Assembly: GCA_964035575.1 (NCBI GenBank)
Contig: OZ037862.1
Span: 124,001-188,000 of the forward strand
Direction: 5' to 3'
Length of the DNA: 64,000 nt
Source of the DNA: Rhynchopus sp. YZ270_cl-10
Lineage: Eukaryota; Euglenozoa; Diplonemea; Diplonemida; Diplonemidae
Shown: piece by piece, positions 30,716 through 43,400 of the stretch
How positions within the stretch are numbered: position 1 is the stretch's first letter
Layout: each line of letters starts with the position of its first letter
The notes under the pieces: generated by a model
The model's database searches: none
What the model saw: the letters and a program-made list of their open reading frames with translations, nothing else
What the model was told of the DNA's origin: nothing
Program-made: the position numbers and the translations under genes

Positions 30716-32578
30716 TGTGTGCACAAAGCCTGCAACCTTCTTCTGTGCGTATGGAACTGGCTTGTAGTACTTTTAGTTTTATGTAGATGAATCACCTGTG
30801 GGTGTTGTGTTGATACGTTGTGGTGTGTGCATGGAAGGGTTCTATCAAGACAAATATAAAAAAAATAGCAACGCTTTTGTTGTTGTTGTTGTTTTGCTTT
30901 TTGTCTTTTTTTTTGGTTGCATTCTGTATTTTGTATTTGTGATGATATGTGTTCCGTGTCTTCTGTCACTGCATGCCTCATCCCACCGCACACCCTCATT
31001 GTTCTTGCGCCAAAAGCAAAAGGAGTGCGTGTGTGTGCAACACCCACCTGTCTGGGGGCGTGCACACACACACACACAGTAGGCACAAAGAAAGGGGCCA
31101 GCAGGCGGACATCCCATAACTCATATGAAGGAGGGAACACACCTTTCCGGAGGGAAAAAAAAGAAGAAGAAGGAAAAGACATAGGTCTTTGCTATAAAAG
31201 AAAAATGAAGGGAGAAAAACATGGAACAACTCTTGGGAAGTGTTGGGAACACTGTTTTTGAATGCTGAACAGAGGAAAAAAAGGGCCCCGCCCCAGATGA
31301 AGCAGTGTCTGGCACGCACACAAAGGGAAGAGAGAATCTGCCCCAAGTGTTTGCTTCACCTGTGGTGGTGGGCATATGGTGCCCTTTTTTCCATTGTTCG
31401 CTTTTGCACATCCAAAAGTAAAGTGGGCCCCCTCCACAGTCATGGATGTCCAAAGTACTTGAAGTATATCAAGTACTTGATCCCCCAAAAACCCCAATAC
31501 TTGATACTTGAAGTACTTGACACCCTTTTTTTTTTCTCGTACTTTTTTACTTGTTTTCTCTCTGTCAAGTACTTTTTTCACAAAAAAAACGTCAAGTACT
31601 TGATCAAGTACAAAAAAAAGTGGGTACTTGATCAAGTACTTGACGTTTTTTTTCGAAAACAAGTACTTGACAGACCCTGTCAGAGGGTAAAAAAGTAAAA
31701 AAGTACGAGAAAAAAAAATAGGGGGTCAAGTACTTGATTTTTGTCAAGTACTTGATCAATCTTCAAGTACTTGACTGTCATTTTGAGAGGAAAAAAAAAG
31801 GGGGGTCAAGTACTTCAAGTGCCATAAAAAATCAGAAAAAAGTACTTCAAGTACTTTGGACATCCATGCACAGTTTCCGGGGGGGAAAAAAGATAAAATA
31901 AGGTAGTTTTCTGACTTGTTGAGGAGGCTGAACCCATACGGTAACAGATCCAGCTCGCAGGAAACGGCAGGAAAACAAGAAGAAAAACGGAGGTGCAAAA
32001 CAAAAGGGGCCAGGTGCTATTTCTTTGCCTGGACACCTTTTTTGCCCTTCGAGTGTGGTGAGAAGTCACACCTGTGGTGCGAACGGGAAAGGGGAAATGA
32101 AAATGAAAACGAAAAAACAAAAATAAAAACCGGCGGGCGAGCACAAAAAAAGGTAAAAAGGAAATATGGGGACTGCTTTGATACGTTCCACGGAGCATAT
32201 GGTGCAATGTGCGCTCGCTGTGGACCTTGCAGATTCATACTATGTCGGAGAAAAAGAAAAAGAAGAGCCTGTCTTCACTAAAAACCCGCAGCACACAAAA
32301 AGAGACGAGAGGCCGTGCAAGCACTCCCGTGGCTGCCAGTGGCAAAGTGAAGCTGGGTGGGGGGGAAATAAAATAGAAATAAAAATAAAGAGAACAACAA
32401 ATGATAATGCAACGGAGGAAAAGGTCCACAGCTGTGTGTGCAGTGCAGTCAGGTGAGTGGTGTTTTGTCGGCCACTAGCAGCTTCCGCCACAGTGCCGCT
32501 TGAAAAGAAGGCACCCCCTCACTCGCTCCTCCTACCACGCCACATCCGCCGTTCTATGCTATTCCTAAGTCACGCAAC
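30716..32578. other. Gene-free spacer carrying a TIR element
   Basis: About 1.9 kb between two genes for secreted proteins. CA and TTG microsatellites occur near 30870 and 31070. Aside from the element at 31441-31868 I see no gene or hairpin A copy. Confidence 0.45.
31441..31868. mobile_element. TIR element built from TCAAGTACTTGA palindromes
   Basis: The ends are inverted copies of CATGGATGTCCAAAGTACTT followed by GAAGTA. CACAGT directly flanks both sides (31435-31440 and 31869-31874), a perfect 6-bp target-site duplication. The interior contains more than ten copies of TCAAGTACTTGA or half-sites of it, some fused as TACTTGATCAAGTACTTGA, separated by A or T runs. It codes for nothing. It is a young-looking non-autonomous DNA transposon, judging from the intact ends and duplication. 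Confidence 0.8.
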
Positions 32579-33328
32579 TTAGAACGGACCGTCCGAGGCA
32601 GGGCGAGCAACGCGCACAACTCCCTCCCAGGGGCACTCACGGCACGGCGGCGGCGGTCCGAAGCGGCCCTTGCAGGACTGGTTCACGCACGCACCCGACT
32701 CCCACCTGCAGCGGCCTCCCGCCACAGGGCAGGCGTTCTCGTCCATGTACTTCGTGCAGTCCTCTCCGTTCGAGTCAATCCCGAAGCCAAGGAACTCTGC
32801 GTCGTCCTGAAGGTCAAACTCAGTCGACTGGCCGGGTGCCAGCTGCATTCTGAAGCTCCCCATCGGGTGCACGAAGGTCATCCCGGGTGCGTTCGTCCAG
32901 AAGGAAGGTGCGCACTGTGTCCTCTCCCAGCCGGGAAGTGCCGCAAGCTGGCCCTGCAGACCGCCCTGGTACGTCGTCACACAGCTTTGCGGGCAGCTGT
33001 AGAAGAACACCCATGCGTCGCACACATCAATCAGGGAAGGCTCGTTCGGGCACGAGAACTTCACCGTTGTCCCGGACTTCATTCTCCAGTTCGCCAGTGT
33101 CGTTGGCATGAGGCGCATGAACGGCGGCACGTCGCGCAGCGTCGACCCGTCAAGGTTCGGCCACGCATCCACCCCAGACGACAGCAGGGTCACGTGCAGC
33201 CCAGGCGCGTTCGTCCGCACACCGTTCACCTCAGGTCCCTCCAGCAGCTCAACCGTTCCTGAAGAGGGTGCGCCCTGTGCCAGGGTCACGAAGGCTGCGG
33301 CCATTGCGAGTCCTGCCTTTGACATCAT
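32579..33328 (-). CDS. Secreted cysteine-rich protein, unknown family
   Basis: A single exon of 249 residues. A hydrophobic N-terminus (SKAGLAMAAAFVTLAQGAPSSG) is a probable signal peptide. The remainder has 13-14 cysteines, most of them in the second half, including CKGRFGPPPPCRECPWEG near the end. Two segments beginning TNAPG (about residues 44 and 166) may mark an internal duplication of a beta-rich domain. No catalytic motif is evident. It lies next to the LPMO-chitinase gene, another secreted product, but the 1.9-kb gap gives no proof of a shared role. The start is the first of two adjacent ATGs. Confidence 0.8.
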   Translation of the reverse strand: MMSKAGLAMAAAFVTLAQGAPSSGTVELLEGPEVNGVRTNAPGLHVTLLSSGVDAWPNLDGSTLRDVPPFMRLMPTTLANWRMKSGTTVKFSCPNEPSLIDVCDAWVFFYSCPQSCVTTYQGGLQGQLAALPGWERTQCAPSFWTNAPGMTFVHPMGSFRMQLAPGQSTEFDLQDDAEFLGFGIDSNGEDCTKYMDENACPVAGGRCRWESGACVNQSCKGRFGPPPPCRECPWEGVVRVARPASDGPF

Positions 33329-34337
33329 GGTTGTTGTTGTTGTTGTTTGTTGAGTTAGTGTAGATATAAACGTTCTGTTTGTGTGGTGTAGCGTCAAACA
33401 GGGCACACAAGCTCAGTGAAAAGGCAGTGGGGAGTATGGGCACTTTGTCTGTCTCCAACTAGCTGCTCTTTTGTTGAGACACCCTCCCTGCCCTATGCCC
33501 CTCCCATCCCTATGCACACATGAGAATCCGTTCGAGAGTTTGTGTTTAGTGTTCAGAAGCACCGTCGTGACGACAGTTCTGCAAACTCGTTACCCTTTGA
33601 GACGTTACACGAATAGACTGCACCTCTCTCTTGCAAATGAGACACGGAGAGCTCATCTACGATTAGCTCTGACCGCTTCCCCCGTTTTGCCATCACACAC
33701 ACGTTTGTTTTCATTTAAAATATTTTTTTTCGCAACCAAGGCTGCTGAGAACACAGAGACTATCCTTTTTTTTGTGTGAACTGATTACTTCGCATGACAA
33801 AGCAGGGAAATACAAAAAAAAAACAGTGTAGCAAACCTGCCTATGGCCAATACCACTGGTCATCACATAGGTTACCAACACACACATGGAAGTTCTGTGA
33901 AAAACATGCATCGACTGACGAACAGTGCGACGACTGCATTCTTTGTTTTCTTCTGCACTGCACTACACGCTCTGGCTTACTTCTTTCTTCTGTTCTTTCT
34001 TCTTGCAACGTTGAGTACCATACTCTATTTTTTATCCCCTCCAGGGAAATAGCTCCATATACCGAATTATGCGACATCGCATAATTCTGGATTTTTGGGA
34101 AAAAAAAAAAAAAAAAAAAAAAGAGGGCATTTTTGGGTACTTTTGGGGGCCCCTCGCCCGACCCCCAGATCTCCCAAATGACTGGAATGATGAAATCTTA
34201 AAATTTTCGCTCGCTCTGCTTGCAGAGGTACCGTACCCCTTATTTTTTTTTTGCCTGCGGCGCCATTTTCCTTTTTTGCTCCGCAAAAAAGGGTTTGTTG
34301 AGTGACTGTGTGGTTGTAAACCAGCATTTTTACACCG

Positions 34338-34470
34338 TACTGGTGCTTCCGGAAGTCGGTCAACGACCTGTCAGCGACGTGTCACGACCTGTCGGTGACC
34401 TGTCGGCGACCTGTCAATATCAGGGGGTGTGTGTATAGAGTCCCTGTGTCAGCGACCTGTCAATATCGAC
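34338..34470. repeat. Tandem GCGACCTGTC repeats
   Basis: About seven imperfect copies of a 10-15 base unit (GTCAGCGACCTGTC with variants GGTGACCTGTC and TCAATATC) run in one direction. This could be the subterminal part of a decayed transposon, because inverted-repeat ends are not visible next to it. Confidence 0.5.
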
Positions 34471-34769
34471 CCCTCCCGGAGCACCACGTACCCTATTTTT
34501 TTTTTCGCCTGCGGCGCCATTTATTTTTTTTTCCATACGGTTAGTGGAACGTAAGGTGCAAGACCAAGCACCGTAATAAGGGATTGCATTCCGTTTTTTT
34601 TGTTATCTCGCAATTTGACCTTTCGCCTCTCCACTCAGGGAGGCTTGCGCGAAGCGCGCAACGACCGCTTTCGACCGGGCAAAAAAAAAAATTTTTTCGT
34701 TTTCGCATAATTCCTGATTTTGGAGGAAAACCAAGCTATTTCCCTGATCCCCTCCCAGAGTTTCCGCCA

Positions 34770-34865
34770 AGGTGTACCGGGGTGTACTTTGGTACACCCC
34801 AATATTTTCCCCGGAAAATTTTGGATTTTTACAGGGATTCGGGGTGTACCAAAGTACACCCCGAG
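34770..34865. repeat. Paired GGTACACCCC palindromes
   Basis: GGGGTGTACTTTGGTACACC at 34792 is itself a near-palindrome and reappears in inverse orientation at about 34840. The two arms flank an AT-rich centre (AATATTTTCCCCGGAAAATT). The array can fold into a cruciform. A half-site GGTACACCCC also occurs near 35598. Confidence 0.55.
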
Positions 34866-35673
34866 AAAAATGGGGTTTTAGAGGTTGTCGATGACCCCCC
34901 GTGGTCATGTGACCCCACCGTGCAGAGTGTTTGGCTCGCTGTGTCAAAAGAAGTGGAAGAAAAGGGGTAAAATCTAGGGGGAAAAGAAAAAAAAGTAGCG
35001 TACCGTGCGCCTGCGGCGCTGTGTTGCTGGCTATTTGATGTTGCTATATTATCATTGACACTTCTGTGTGTTGCCTCCTTTTTTAAAGGAGGCCTCGGTG
35101 CAAGCGACGAGTGCATTCACTTTCTATTACATGTTCCGCAGCACTGTAATCACTGTGTAGCGCCATGCAATGAAAAAGCAAATGCCATCACCCTCTCACA
35201 AGACTCCTTTACCTTGTTAAGCTTCCACCCCCGACTTCCAAACGAACCACCTCTCCCAGACAACACAGCTGTGAAGCTTAACATGGTTGCTGTCAAAGCT
35301 GGTGCTAAAACCCAAAAGTTGTGCCAAAGCTGCGGCAGAGCCGACTTCTCTTGGTCAAGAAGGAGACCCCTCCCACGGTTGACGAGGCGATACGGCCAGT
35401 GGAAGTGACACCTCAACCGGTAGTGCGTGTATCTCGCGCCTCCCTCTGCCCTTTCAACCCTTCCCAAAAAAAAATTTTTGTAGCACCCCCCCGCACGCTT
35501 CGCCTCTTACCTGTGTCTGCCAGGGAGGCGCGCGCGAAGCGCGCGACGACCGCTTTTTCGGGGAGAAAAAAAAATTTTTGGGGGTCGTTTTCATGGTACA
35601 CCCCGATTTCTGAAACCCCAAATCCTGGCGGAAACCCTGCCTCCCAAAAAAAAAAAAAAAACAAATGCTAATA

Positions 35674-37425
35674 CAGGGTTCTATACAGCATTCCGCCCAC
35701 GAGGGGCTGGCTCGGTCAGAATCGGTTTGACTCGGTCAGCCCAAAAAAAAAATTTCCCCCCTCCACAGGGAATTATCATACTTGGACCGCCCGAAATATA
35801 TTTCGGGCATTTCGGGCGATTTCGGGCGAATTAGGGGCGGATTTCGGGCGATTTTGTGCGCCCGAAGTCGCCCGAAAACGCCCGAAATCGCCCGAAATGC
35901 AGATTTCGGGCGAATTCGGGCGCTTTTTCCGTAGTGAAAACCGACTAGGTAGGGTTCTACTCATTTTTGCAAAAAACTTTTTATATTTGGAAATATTTGA
36001 TGTCAAATCTGTCAAAATAAGCAAGAATCGAAAACTTTTGTACACCTGAGTGCACTTTGGAGGCCCGTGAGAATCACCACCAAATTACGGGTTTTCTGAC
36101 TATCATTTGCTTATTCCTCCCCAAAACACACTATCAACCGGGTTTTCACTATTTTTTCGTATTTCAGGGTGAATTTTTGTGAATTTTCGGGTCACAGGGT
36201 GGTTCTGACCCATTCTCGGGGTGTTTCGGGCCTGTAGTTGTTCTGGAGATGCCCAATAACGTGAAAAATCGCCTTTTTACGTTTTTAGTAGTATTTTAGT
36301 GTAAATTGTTAGGGAAATCGGTTTTATACGTGGCTGCTAACAGAGCTGCACTCATATAAGTTGGGTTCTACTAGGAATTTTTGCTCAATTTTTTTTTCTT
36401 TGAACAAATTTTGTGCCAATCTTTCAAATAAAGCGTTAAATTTTTACACTGGTGGCATGCTTCCCAGCACACATAAGATACTGGTTGTGCGCCCGAATTC
36501 GCCCGAATCTGCCCGAAATCGCCCGAATTCGCCCGAAATGTGCCCAAATTCGCCCGAAATGCGCCCGAATTCGCCCGAATTACGTATAAATTCCCTTTAA
36601 AACGCCCGAAATATATTTCGGGCACATTTCGGGCGCTCGGGATCTGCGCCCGAAAAATCCGCCCGAATTCGCCCGAAATATATTTCGGGCGGTCCAAGTA
36701 TGAATTATATAGGTTTTGGGGTTTTTCGCTGAAACTCGGTCGAGCCCGGGTCCCCAACCTAGCTCAAGTTGGGGGCCTCCGGCGGAATGTGAGAATTCCT
36801 CGGTTATCCAACTGCGGAGTTCGGCACTTCATTGAAGCAATTCGTGCACCAGGCACAAGTGGTACACGAATTGTCTGTAGCCTCAGTACATTTATAACAA
36901 AGAAAGGGCGGTCACGGCACCCAAAGCGAAGCCACGGTACGCAACATTTCTAAAAAAAAGTTGACACAAAACGGCACTGTCGCTGGTAATTGTGGTCAGC
37001 TTCCGTAATTTTACTCCCCTGTTTTTCTAAAACGAAAGTTTCTGGCGAAGCCACGGTACGCAACATTTCTAAAAATTGCGCTTAAAATTGCACATTTTTA
37101 CTGCAAAAGTATATCATGGGAAGGGTGGGTTGCAATCTTGCGCCGCAGGCGCACGGTACGCTACTTTTATTATTTCGCCATGATGCATGCTTCCTTTTCC
37201 TTCGGCGTTTGACCAATTGAGTCGCGTTCTGGCTGTGACGGGGTCACTTTGTTCATGAGGCCATTTCTGGTCACTCTCAGAGGCTCGTGGGAGGTACCAA
37301 AATTTCCACCCCAAGATTTGGAAAAAAAATCTGAGATTTATAAAAAAAAAAAAAAAAAACGGCTGACCGAGTCAACGTCTGACTCGGTCAGACCGACCGA
37401 GTGACCGGGCCCATATAGAACCCTG
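35674..37425. mobile_element. TIR element CAGGGTTCTATA, host of a nested element
   Basis: The left end CAGGGTTCTATA and right end TATAGAACCCTG are perfect over 12 bases, with CTAATA flanking both (35668-35673 and 37426-37431). Subterminal CTCGGTCAG and GACTCGGTCAGCC motifs are also inverted between the two sides. The total is 1,752 bp, of which 926 bp is another element. CAGGG ends are common in hAT transposons, but those make 8-bp duplications, so I leave the superfamily open. No transposase frame is seen. Confidence 0.65.
35777..36702. mobile_element. TIR element built from TTCGGGCGAA palindromes (nested)
   Basis: The ends are CATACTTGGACCGCCCGAAA, continued by TATATTTCGGGC, perfect as inverted repeats over more than 30 bases. 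AATTAT flanks both sides (35771-35776 and 36703-36708). On each side ~150-220 bases are iterated GCCCGAAATC / GCCCGAATTC half-sites, themselves palindromic; the centre is AT-rich. It encodes nothing. It is inserted inside the element at 35674-37425, so it is the younger of the two. Confidence 0.8.
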
Positions 37426-37455
37426 CTAATAATCCCTACCCCCCGCCACCCCTAC

Positions 37456-40400
37456 TCACTTGAAAAGCCTGGCTTCTGTTGATATTTGCACTGCAAGTTT
37501 TGCGACCTGTTCTATCCAATCCTGTGCATGCTGCTTACTGCCATTGCCAGCCTGCCACTGGGTGAGGGGTGTCGTACCGAATGTGGCCAGGCTGAGTCTG
37601 GTGTGTGCGTACATGGTGACCTTGGAGTGGTCTCCTTCACCTAGCTGCTCGAAGAAGATTTCAGAGCCAGGGGACACGTGGGCCTCGGCTCCGGGGAAGG
37701 CATCTGATTTGAAGCACATTGCTTCTTCGTTTACGAGGATGTGTTCGAGGTTCTTAAAGTGTTCTTTGCCTATTTCTGTGAGAACAAAGTGTTCAGTTTC
37801 GTGGCGTTCAAAAAACGGCACCAGAGGCAATCGGTGGGCCTCGACAAGCGACTGCTCGGTGGACAGACGTACATCATGCGCGGTGAGGCTGTTGTCATCC
37901 CGCCCGGTCGGGTCCAGGAATGTTGCTGACGAATATATCAGATGCTGCGCTTCAACGCTTTTCGGAATGAAATCGTTTTCAGTACGCACCGCAACTCTTC
38001 GGTCAGATTTGACGTGCATCACAGTGAACTTAAAATTCGCGCCATAGTTGTTGACACGTTTGAAACCCAGGTTCTCAAGACTGTTAACGACATGGATCAT
38101 CTCAGCTTCAGTCGCAAGGTTGGCGTGCGCGAACGAAGTGGATATGTGGTTCTTCTTCGTAGTGGCCTGCACCTCTGCAGTGTCGAGCGCAGGGCGGTCC
38201 TTGATGGCCTGCTCCTCACGCTGCTTCTTCTCGTCATTCTTTTTCTTTTCACGCAGCTTTTTTGCTTCTCTGGCCTGCCTTTCCTCTTCCGTTGGCTCGC
38301 GGGGGGCCTTGCACTCTCTCACCTCCTCCACACTAGCTTCGCTACCTACACTTTCTGCCTCTAGGTCTTCCGGGTCCTCTGTGCCCTCTGTGTCCTCAGA
38401 CGCACTGTCGTCACTCGATGAGTTGTCGTCTACGATGCGGGGTTCGTCGCTGTCGTCGTTGACATGGACGTCTGGCTTCTTCTCCCTGCCTGTCTCTTCG
38501 GTGACAACGACGCAGTGTTCGTCTTGCGAGTAAATATCGCATTTAGTGGTGTGCTTCATCATTTCTTGACTAAGCTCTGCGACGGATAAACGGAAGCGCG
38601 AGAGGCTGCGCTGCACGTCGATGAGGTAGAAGCGGCCGAAGCGGACGGAGAGTTGTATGTCGCTGTCTGCGCCTGCGTGGTCGGCGTGGTCGTCCACCTG
38701 CCGCACAACCGCCTCTGCATACGACCTGCACAGCGCACTGTAGTGCGCATCGTCTGCACGTTGGGGCATCTCCTGGCAGTTGATGCCCTTCACGATCGAA
38801 CGCAGTTTGGTGTCGTGCGTACTATTGCACAGCGCCTCCGTCGTCTTCTCAAAACTCACCATCGCCGTGTCGCCAGCCTCTCCAACAAGACGCAAAAACA
38901 CACTCTCGGGGAAGAAACTGCGCTGCGACGACTTTGCCCGGTGGTACCTTGCCTGCAGGAAGGACTTATGGAACTGCCGTGCCCGGATCAACATGCGGAT
39001 CCCAGACGGCCGTCCCCTTGCATGCAACATCAACTTCGCCTTGCGTGCGTTGTTCTTCGCCTTCAGCGCTATTGTCGCCCCAGTCTTCTGCTGCCACAGC
39101 TTCAGGAAGTAGCCAGGATTGCCGAACCACAGTGCTGGCGCTGGGATCACAATCTCTTGCTGGTTGAGGGGTGAACAGTCAGCGATAACGGAAAACGCTG
39201 CCTCGAGGTGGCGTGTCTGCTGCAGGGTGTCTGCGAAGAGGGAGAAGTATTGGGCCAGGTCTGCGAATCGGTCTTGGGGTGCGCCCGCTGGCTTCTTCGC
39301 TGGCGTCTTTCTGAAGAAGGCGAGCAGTGCAGAGCCTAGGGCCGTTTCGTCCACATCGCGGAATGCGTGCAGGGAAGTGTTCAGAAGCAACGGGCCTGCT
39401 ATATTATCATGATGCACTGCACAACCAAGCATCTCCACGAGCACGAGGTCAAGCTCGTGGTCACCAAAGAAGTTGCGCTTCACCAGGGCTTCCCGCGACA
39501 CGTTCATGTCTTCATAGTTCCTGCATGAGTCCACCACACCCACCAAACGCGCCACCTCTGTCGCCACTCTGTACACATGAAAGTCTACTGGGGTTTTCGC
39601 AAAGTGCGCGGCAAGCCTGCGTGACAGCGCCACATCTGTCCTGCAGGTTGACAGTCTGTAGATGGCAGAGCCGTCTGTCACATCGAGGGTATTGTGCTTC
39701 GCACCTTTGCGGTCTACCTGCACAACGACGGCTCCTTTGACAGCAAAGAGCGCCTCTGGGTCGGGGAGGATTTCGGGGATGGTGTCGACAAAGATCTGGG
39801 AGTATGCGTTCTGTTCGCCAGCACAGAGGGATGCGTGGCCGTAGAAGGTGAAGCTGACGATGTCGTTAGTGACGAAGTGCTTGGCCACCTCAGCGGCACG
39901 CCATGCGAAGTTCCCTACGCTGTCGTCCCGCTCGCAGAAGTAGAGCAACGCAGACGTGCCCAGAGCATGCTTGTCCACAGCGCTGCCGTCCACATCCTCA
40001 CACCGCTCCACACTCCCGAAGACGACTCCCTGCGAAAGATACTGCAGCGCCAGCAGACGTTCGCACTGCTCACCCCAGGACGCTCCACGCAGTGCTGCCG
40101 ACAGCACCTCACCGTGGTTCGTCACCTCTGATGCATAACGTCGCTGAAAATCACTAAACCTCTCAACAAAGGGGGCCATCCTTGGTGCAGAAGCTCTGGT
40201 ACGCTGTGCATTTTCCCCTGCAATGTGCACATCAAAATGGTTGAGCTTTGCGAGAAGTTCTGAGAAGGAAACGCAATTAGAAGCATGCACGGCGTGCGCA
40301 ATGTAGGCGAAGAAGGATTGCAGCAGTGCGGGCAGGGGTGCTGTGGTCTGTGGGTGATCACGTAGTAGACTGGACACAAGGCTCTGTTGGTGAAACTGCA

Positions 40401-43400
40401 GTTCATGCCAGGCTGAGGCACTGATAGGGTCGCCCACCTGCGCGGCAAGGCTTGCGTACCGTAAATGCTCACCCCGCCCCAACACCTTGCACACCATATC
40501 CGCTACCCCCTTCTTTGGATACTCGGGGAACTCTTTCACCTCCTCATCACTCTTCTTCGCCTTGTCAAGCAACCCTACCCAGTGTTCGTCAGCAATCAGA
40601 CAGACCCTTTGCGGGGGGGCCTTCCCGTTGCTCTCTTGGTTTTTAAACCATTTGTTCATTATGGCACGCGTAGGGAGGTACACTGCGTCGCCGTGCGGGG
40701 TGTCGTCGAGAAGCTCTAGGTCGCATATGATGTAGTTCTGCTGCCATGTGGCGGCGTCCTGCAGGGATGGGTCAGGCAGCACTGCGACCTGTTTGGTGCC
40801 TTCCTTCCCAAAGAGAAGGAACGTGGCACGTGACATACGCACAATCGTTGCCTTTTGCGGCTGTTCGTCGTAGTTAGGAAACGCAAAGAACCTCCCGCTC
40901 TGTGCAATCGGAACAGCCGCTCTGTCCCCCCCAAGCATTGCTGCCACCTTTTCTGCGACTGCCTGGTCGCGAGCGTATTGCTGCATCACACCGTCGCTAC
41001 CACTACCACGACCCTCCGAGATAAGTGTCTTCAATTCGTACCACAAAAGCCCTGGGGCTTCCTTCGGGCTCTTCGCAAAGACAAAGCTCAAAAACGTTTC
41101 GTCCATGACAAACGGAGCAAAATATGGACAGCTATAGCTCCGTGCCCCCATGGCGGTGATAGACGAGACGTCTTCCAAGATGAGCGGGGATGTATACAGG
41201 GGGATGTCTTCATGCTTTTGGAGGAGCATGCGATGGACGGGCATGAGGGTGGCGTGTTTGATGAAGATCACCTTGACGTCGTGACTACGTGCGCAGAGCA
41301 TCGATGTTTGGTTGGAGGCATTGTCACCCTTCAGCAGGGCCTGTAAATGTTTGAACAGGGTACTGTCGACCCACACCACAACGTTCCCCAATGCACTACC
41401 AAGGAATTTTCGCATCACCGTGTCCGCAGGCGCCACCCCAAATATATCTGTCCCCACGACGGCCGACACGGGTTGCTTGTATTCCGTACACCACTTTTCT
41501 ACTGCAGTCTTGATGGTGGCCTCTACTGCGCCTGATGGAGGAGCATGGCCACAGATCCGTTGGTTTGTTGTGTGGAACCGTGGGAAGATGCTTTCAGAGG
41601 GTGGGTGTATGTGTGATCTGTAGGGCCGCCACAGGCAAAGCTCTTTGCACGTCTGCTCTGGTGCGGTGCTGAGGAACACTGTGTTGCGGTCGACGCACAG
41701 AACGTTGAAGAGGCAGTATGCGATCCTGTAGGTGCGGGTCACGTCGGCCGTCTCCTTACCCAGGTCGAAGCAGGCGGAGACGAAGCCAAGGCCAGCGTTC
41801 TTCTGTAGGATGTGCCCCACATCGCCGAAGGCTTCAAACATACGCACACCGACAACACGGAGGTTGTCCTGCTGCTCCCGCAGGGCGAGTTTGAAGCAGA
41901 GAGGGTCTTGGTGTGTGATGTCCGTCTGAATGCTCACAGGGTGTCCCTCAGCAAGCGCACCCCAGCGCGCATCCTGCAGTTGTGTGTTGTTCACGTTGCA
42001 TGCCTCTACACCGTGCTGCCGTGCAAGCGGGTTGAGCAGCCCAGCGTGCATGCTGTGGAGATGTGCGACCACTGCCGACAGGAAAGGGGCAAAGGCGCGG
42101 TGTTGCGTCCACATAGCGCGCAGTGTGTGTGTGGTGAGCCCAGGGAGGCGTGCGTCAAGGAGGTACTGGACGTACATCCGTTTGAAGACAGTGCTGCTGT
42201 CCGTGGGTGCGTGTAGGGTAGGAAACATTGTCTCCACAGCGGCAGCTGCGTTGCGGAGCTCGTTCGCTATCCAGTGTGCGTCGTGTTCAGGGTTCTTTGG
42301 GAACGCAGCCTCGCAGTTGTGTGTCAGTTGTGCCAGCTTCGCGCCCGAATAGTGCAGCTTTTTTTTCGGGGTTTGTACCTTAGCGAAGACGATGTTAAGC
42401 GTTGGGAAGGATCTGTGCAACAGTTTTGCGATTGCTTGGTAGGTTCGTGCTCCAGGCTCGATTCGCACGCAAAGTGTCCCCAACGCCTGCACTGCGGCAA
42501 CAAATCGGCTGTCGAAGTCGGCCTGACTGGTGCACTGCTCCGCGTCACTGCCGAAGTTATCCACAGAGAGGTACAGCTTTGTGAAGCCAGGTGCGACGTG
42601 CAGCACGCATTTTGTGGGCACCACTACGAAGCGTGCCACCTGCCGAACCGAGGTACATGCCAGATGGAGGCCGTCCTCAGAGAACACGAGGAAGTACGTC
42701 TCCGCGGCCACACTGCCGCAGTCCATGACTGCCTGCCACTCAGGGAGGTCCGCGAAGTCGAGGGGGTCTCCTTTGTATCTTGCAAAGCTCGTGGCAGCAC
42801 GTTGCCAACGCTTTGCACAGCTCTCTGCGTCACCACGCGACTTGAAATGTGTCATATACTCCTGAGAGAGTGCCTTTGGTATGCCCCGTGCTGCAAGCAG
42901 CGCATTGGTGCACATCACCCGCCTCACGAAGAGTACGTCAAAGTCGTGCGCAGGGTACGACAGGCCTGATACAGGACAGGCCACTGTGCTTGCTGTCACA
43001 GAGTTATGGAAACACAACCCACCATTGTGCAGAACATCGAGACTCCCAAGAGACAGCGACGTTGCTGCAAAGGTCGTGTCCGGCGCTACATTCAGGGGCC
43101 GTACTGGGTCGCATCGAAGAAGAACCGCACGCTGGTTGCCTTCATGTTTTATTGTATGTGACCACCTTGCAACAATGTCATCAAGCGGATCAAAGTGGGG
43201 TTGCAAAGGCAAGGTGGTGACTTTCCCCTTCACAACTACAAGAAAAAATACGTAGGGCGCAATCCGCCCAGACTCCGCGACGTCGATGTTGATCCCGCTG
43301 ATGTGCGCATGGTGCTTCCCGAAGAGCTTCTTGAGGCTCTCGCAGAGTTCTTTGTGGTAGTCTTGGTTGTTTGAAGCAATGTTCGTGCGCACTGCAGCGG

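Larger units (their letters stand above)
33329..37455. other. Repeat-rich, gene-free region
   Basis: About 4.1 kb without a gene. From 34060 rightward it is packed with inverted and direct repeats, among them a nested pair of TIR elements listed separately. GC-rich palindromes such as GCGCGAAGCGCGC (34650 and 35530) and the motif CACGGTACGC (36930, 37050, and with GCGCCGCAGG at 37140; inverse at 34995) recur. It separates the secreted-protein genes from the giant helicase. Confidence 0.6.
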
